This document shows, one piece after another, positions 63,803 through 64,000 of a stretch of DNA of 64,000 nt. The notes under the pieces were generated by a model. That model was not told the origin of the DNA. It did not search any database and saw only the letters and a program-made list of their open reading frames with translations. Source of the stretch: Alphaproteobacteria bacterium (GTDB lineage: Bacteria; Pseudomonadota; Alphaproteobacteria; Rhizobiales; Xanthobacteraceae); contig VBAH01000049.1 of assembly GCA_005884685.1 (NCBI GenBank), forward strand, positions 1 through 64,000. Reading direction: 5' to 3'. Positions within the stretch are counted from its first letter, which is position 1. Each line of letters begins with the position of its first letter. The position numbers and the translations under genes were made by a program.

Positions 63803-64000
63803 CTAGGCGCGCGTCTCGATCGTCTCGGCGATCGCGACGGTGCGCCGCGCCATCTCGGCGTGCATGCGCTCGACCATGCGGCCGCCGATCTGCACCACGC
63901 CTTTCTCCTTGTTCTCCGGCAGGTCGAACGCGGCGATCATCGCCCGGGCCTGCATGATCTCGTCCGGCGTCGGCGAGAATGCCGCATTGCACGGCTCGAT
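63803..64000 (-). CDS. C-terminus of a HpcH/HpaI aldolase (CitE/malyl-CoA lyase family), cut by window
   Basis: Only the last 65 codons are inside the window. The read residues (IEPCNAAFSPTPDEI, QARAMIAAFD, GVVQIGGRMVERMH) match the C-terminal end of CitE-like lyases such as malyl-CoA or beta-methylmalyl-CoA lyase. The tail ends in ETIETRA. The substrate cannot be decided from this fragment; the rest lies to the right. Confidence 0.85.
   Translation of the reverse strand: MEPCNAAFSPTPDEIMQARAMIAAFDLPENKEKGVVQIGGRMVERMHAEMARRTVAIAETIETRA

Overview
The window is about two-thirds GC, densely coded, and reads as a chromosomal segment of an alphaproteobacterium, most likely Hyphomicrobiales of the Bradyrhizobium/Xanthobacteraceae type. 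Supporting signs are the block dapF-mtaB ... ffh-rpsP-rimM-trmD-rplS ... leuC/leuD, aerobic cobaltochelatase cobST, a perfect CtrA-type box (TTAAC-N6-TTAAC), a septation protein A/ftsY pair, and many short dispersed palindromes in the intergenic gaps. No rRNA, CRISPR array, transposase or prophage was seen. One tRNA (Ala, CGC) is present. Both window ends cut a gene.

Layout. 1-4 kb: a PAP2 phosphatase (5' end cut), argG and a PAS-PAS hybrid histidine kinase. 4.1-6.3 kb: a lower-GC divergent pair, a LysR regulator and an acyl-CoA-dehydrogenase-fold flavoenzyme, with a palindromic operator between them. 6.4-11.8 kb: the most unusual region. A HpnP-like (DUF4070) B12 radical SAM protein is divergent from an apparent operon of a non-canonical Lgt-like membrane protein, a radical SAM protein resembling the archaeal tetraether lipid synthase (Tes) family, and six tandem paralogous two-helix membrane proteins that all carry a Pro-Gly-x-Cys motif. 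11.8-20.7 kb: typA, a GNAT enzyme with a CtrA box, folD, yggU/yggT-type genes, tRNA-Ala, an oxidoreductase, two long palindromes, an MFS exporter, a glutamine amidotransferase, an SDR and a TerB-like protein.

20.9-31.3 kb: one tightly packed operon, ECF sigma factor, anti-sigma-like protein, CnrX-like periplasmic sensor, outer-membrane factor, adaptor and two MdtB/MdtC-like RND permeases. 31.4-36.6 kb: MetE-like and TPP enzymes, a MaoC dehydratase, a cupin, a BolA protein and a J-domain protein. 36.8-42.5 kb: cobS-cobT, a phytase-like esterase, rpmB and a DUF3108 protein. 42.6-53.4 kb: yciB, ftsY, a pseudouridine synthase, small conserved proteins, two toxin-antitoxin pairs with candidate operators, mtaB-dapF, an exported GyrI-like protein and a Tat-exported metallo-beta-lactamase-fold hydrolase. 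53.7-63.7 kb: ffh, the rpsP-rimM-trmD-rplS operon, leuC and leuD separated by small secreted aromatic-rich proteins, and an EmrB/QacA-type exporter. The right end is the C-terminus of a CitE/malyl-CoA-lyase-type aldolase.

The best candidate for an undescribed system is the 6.4-11.8 kb locus. Its genes point to radical-based membrane lipid modification, but that role is inferred from families and gene order.
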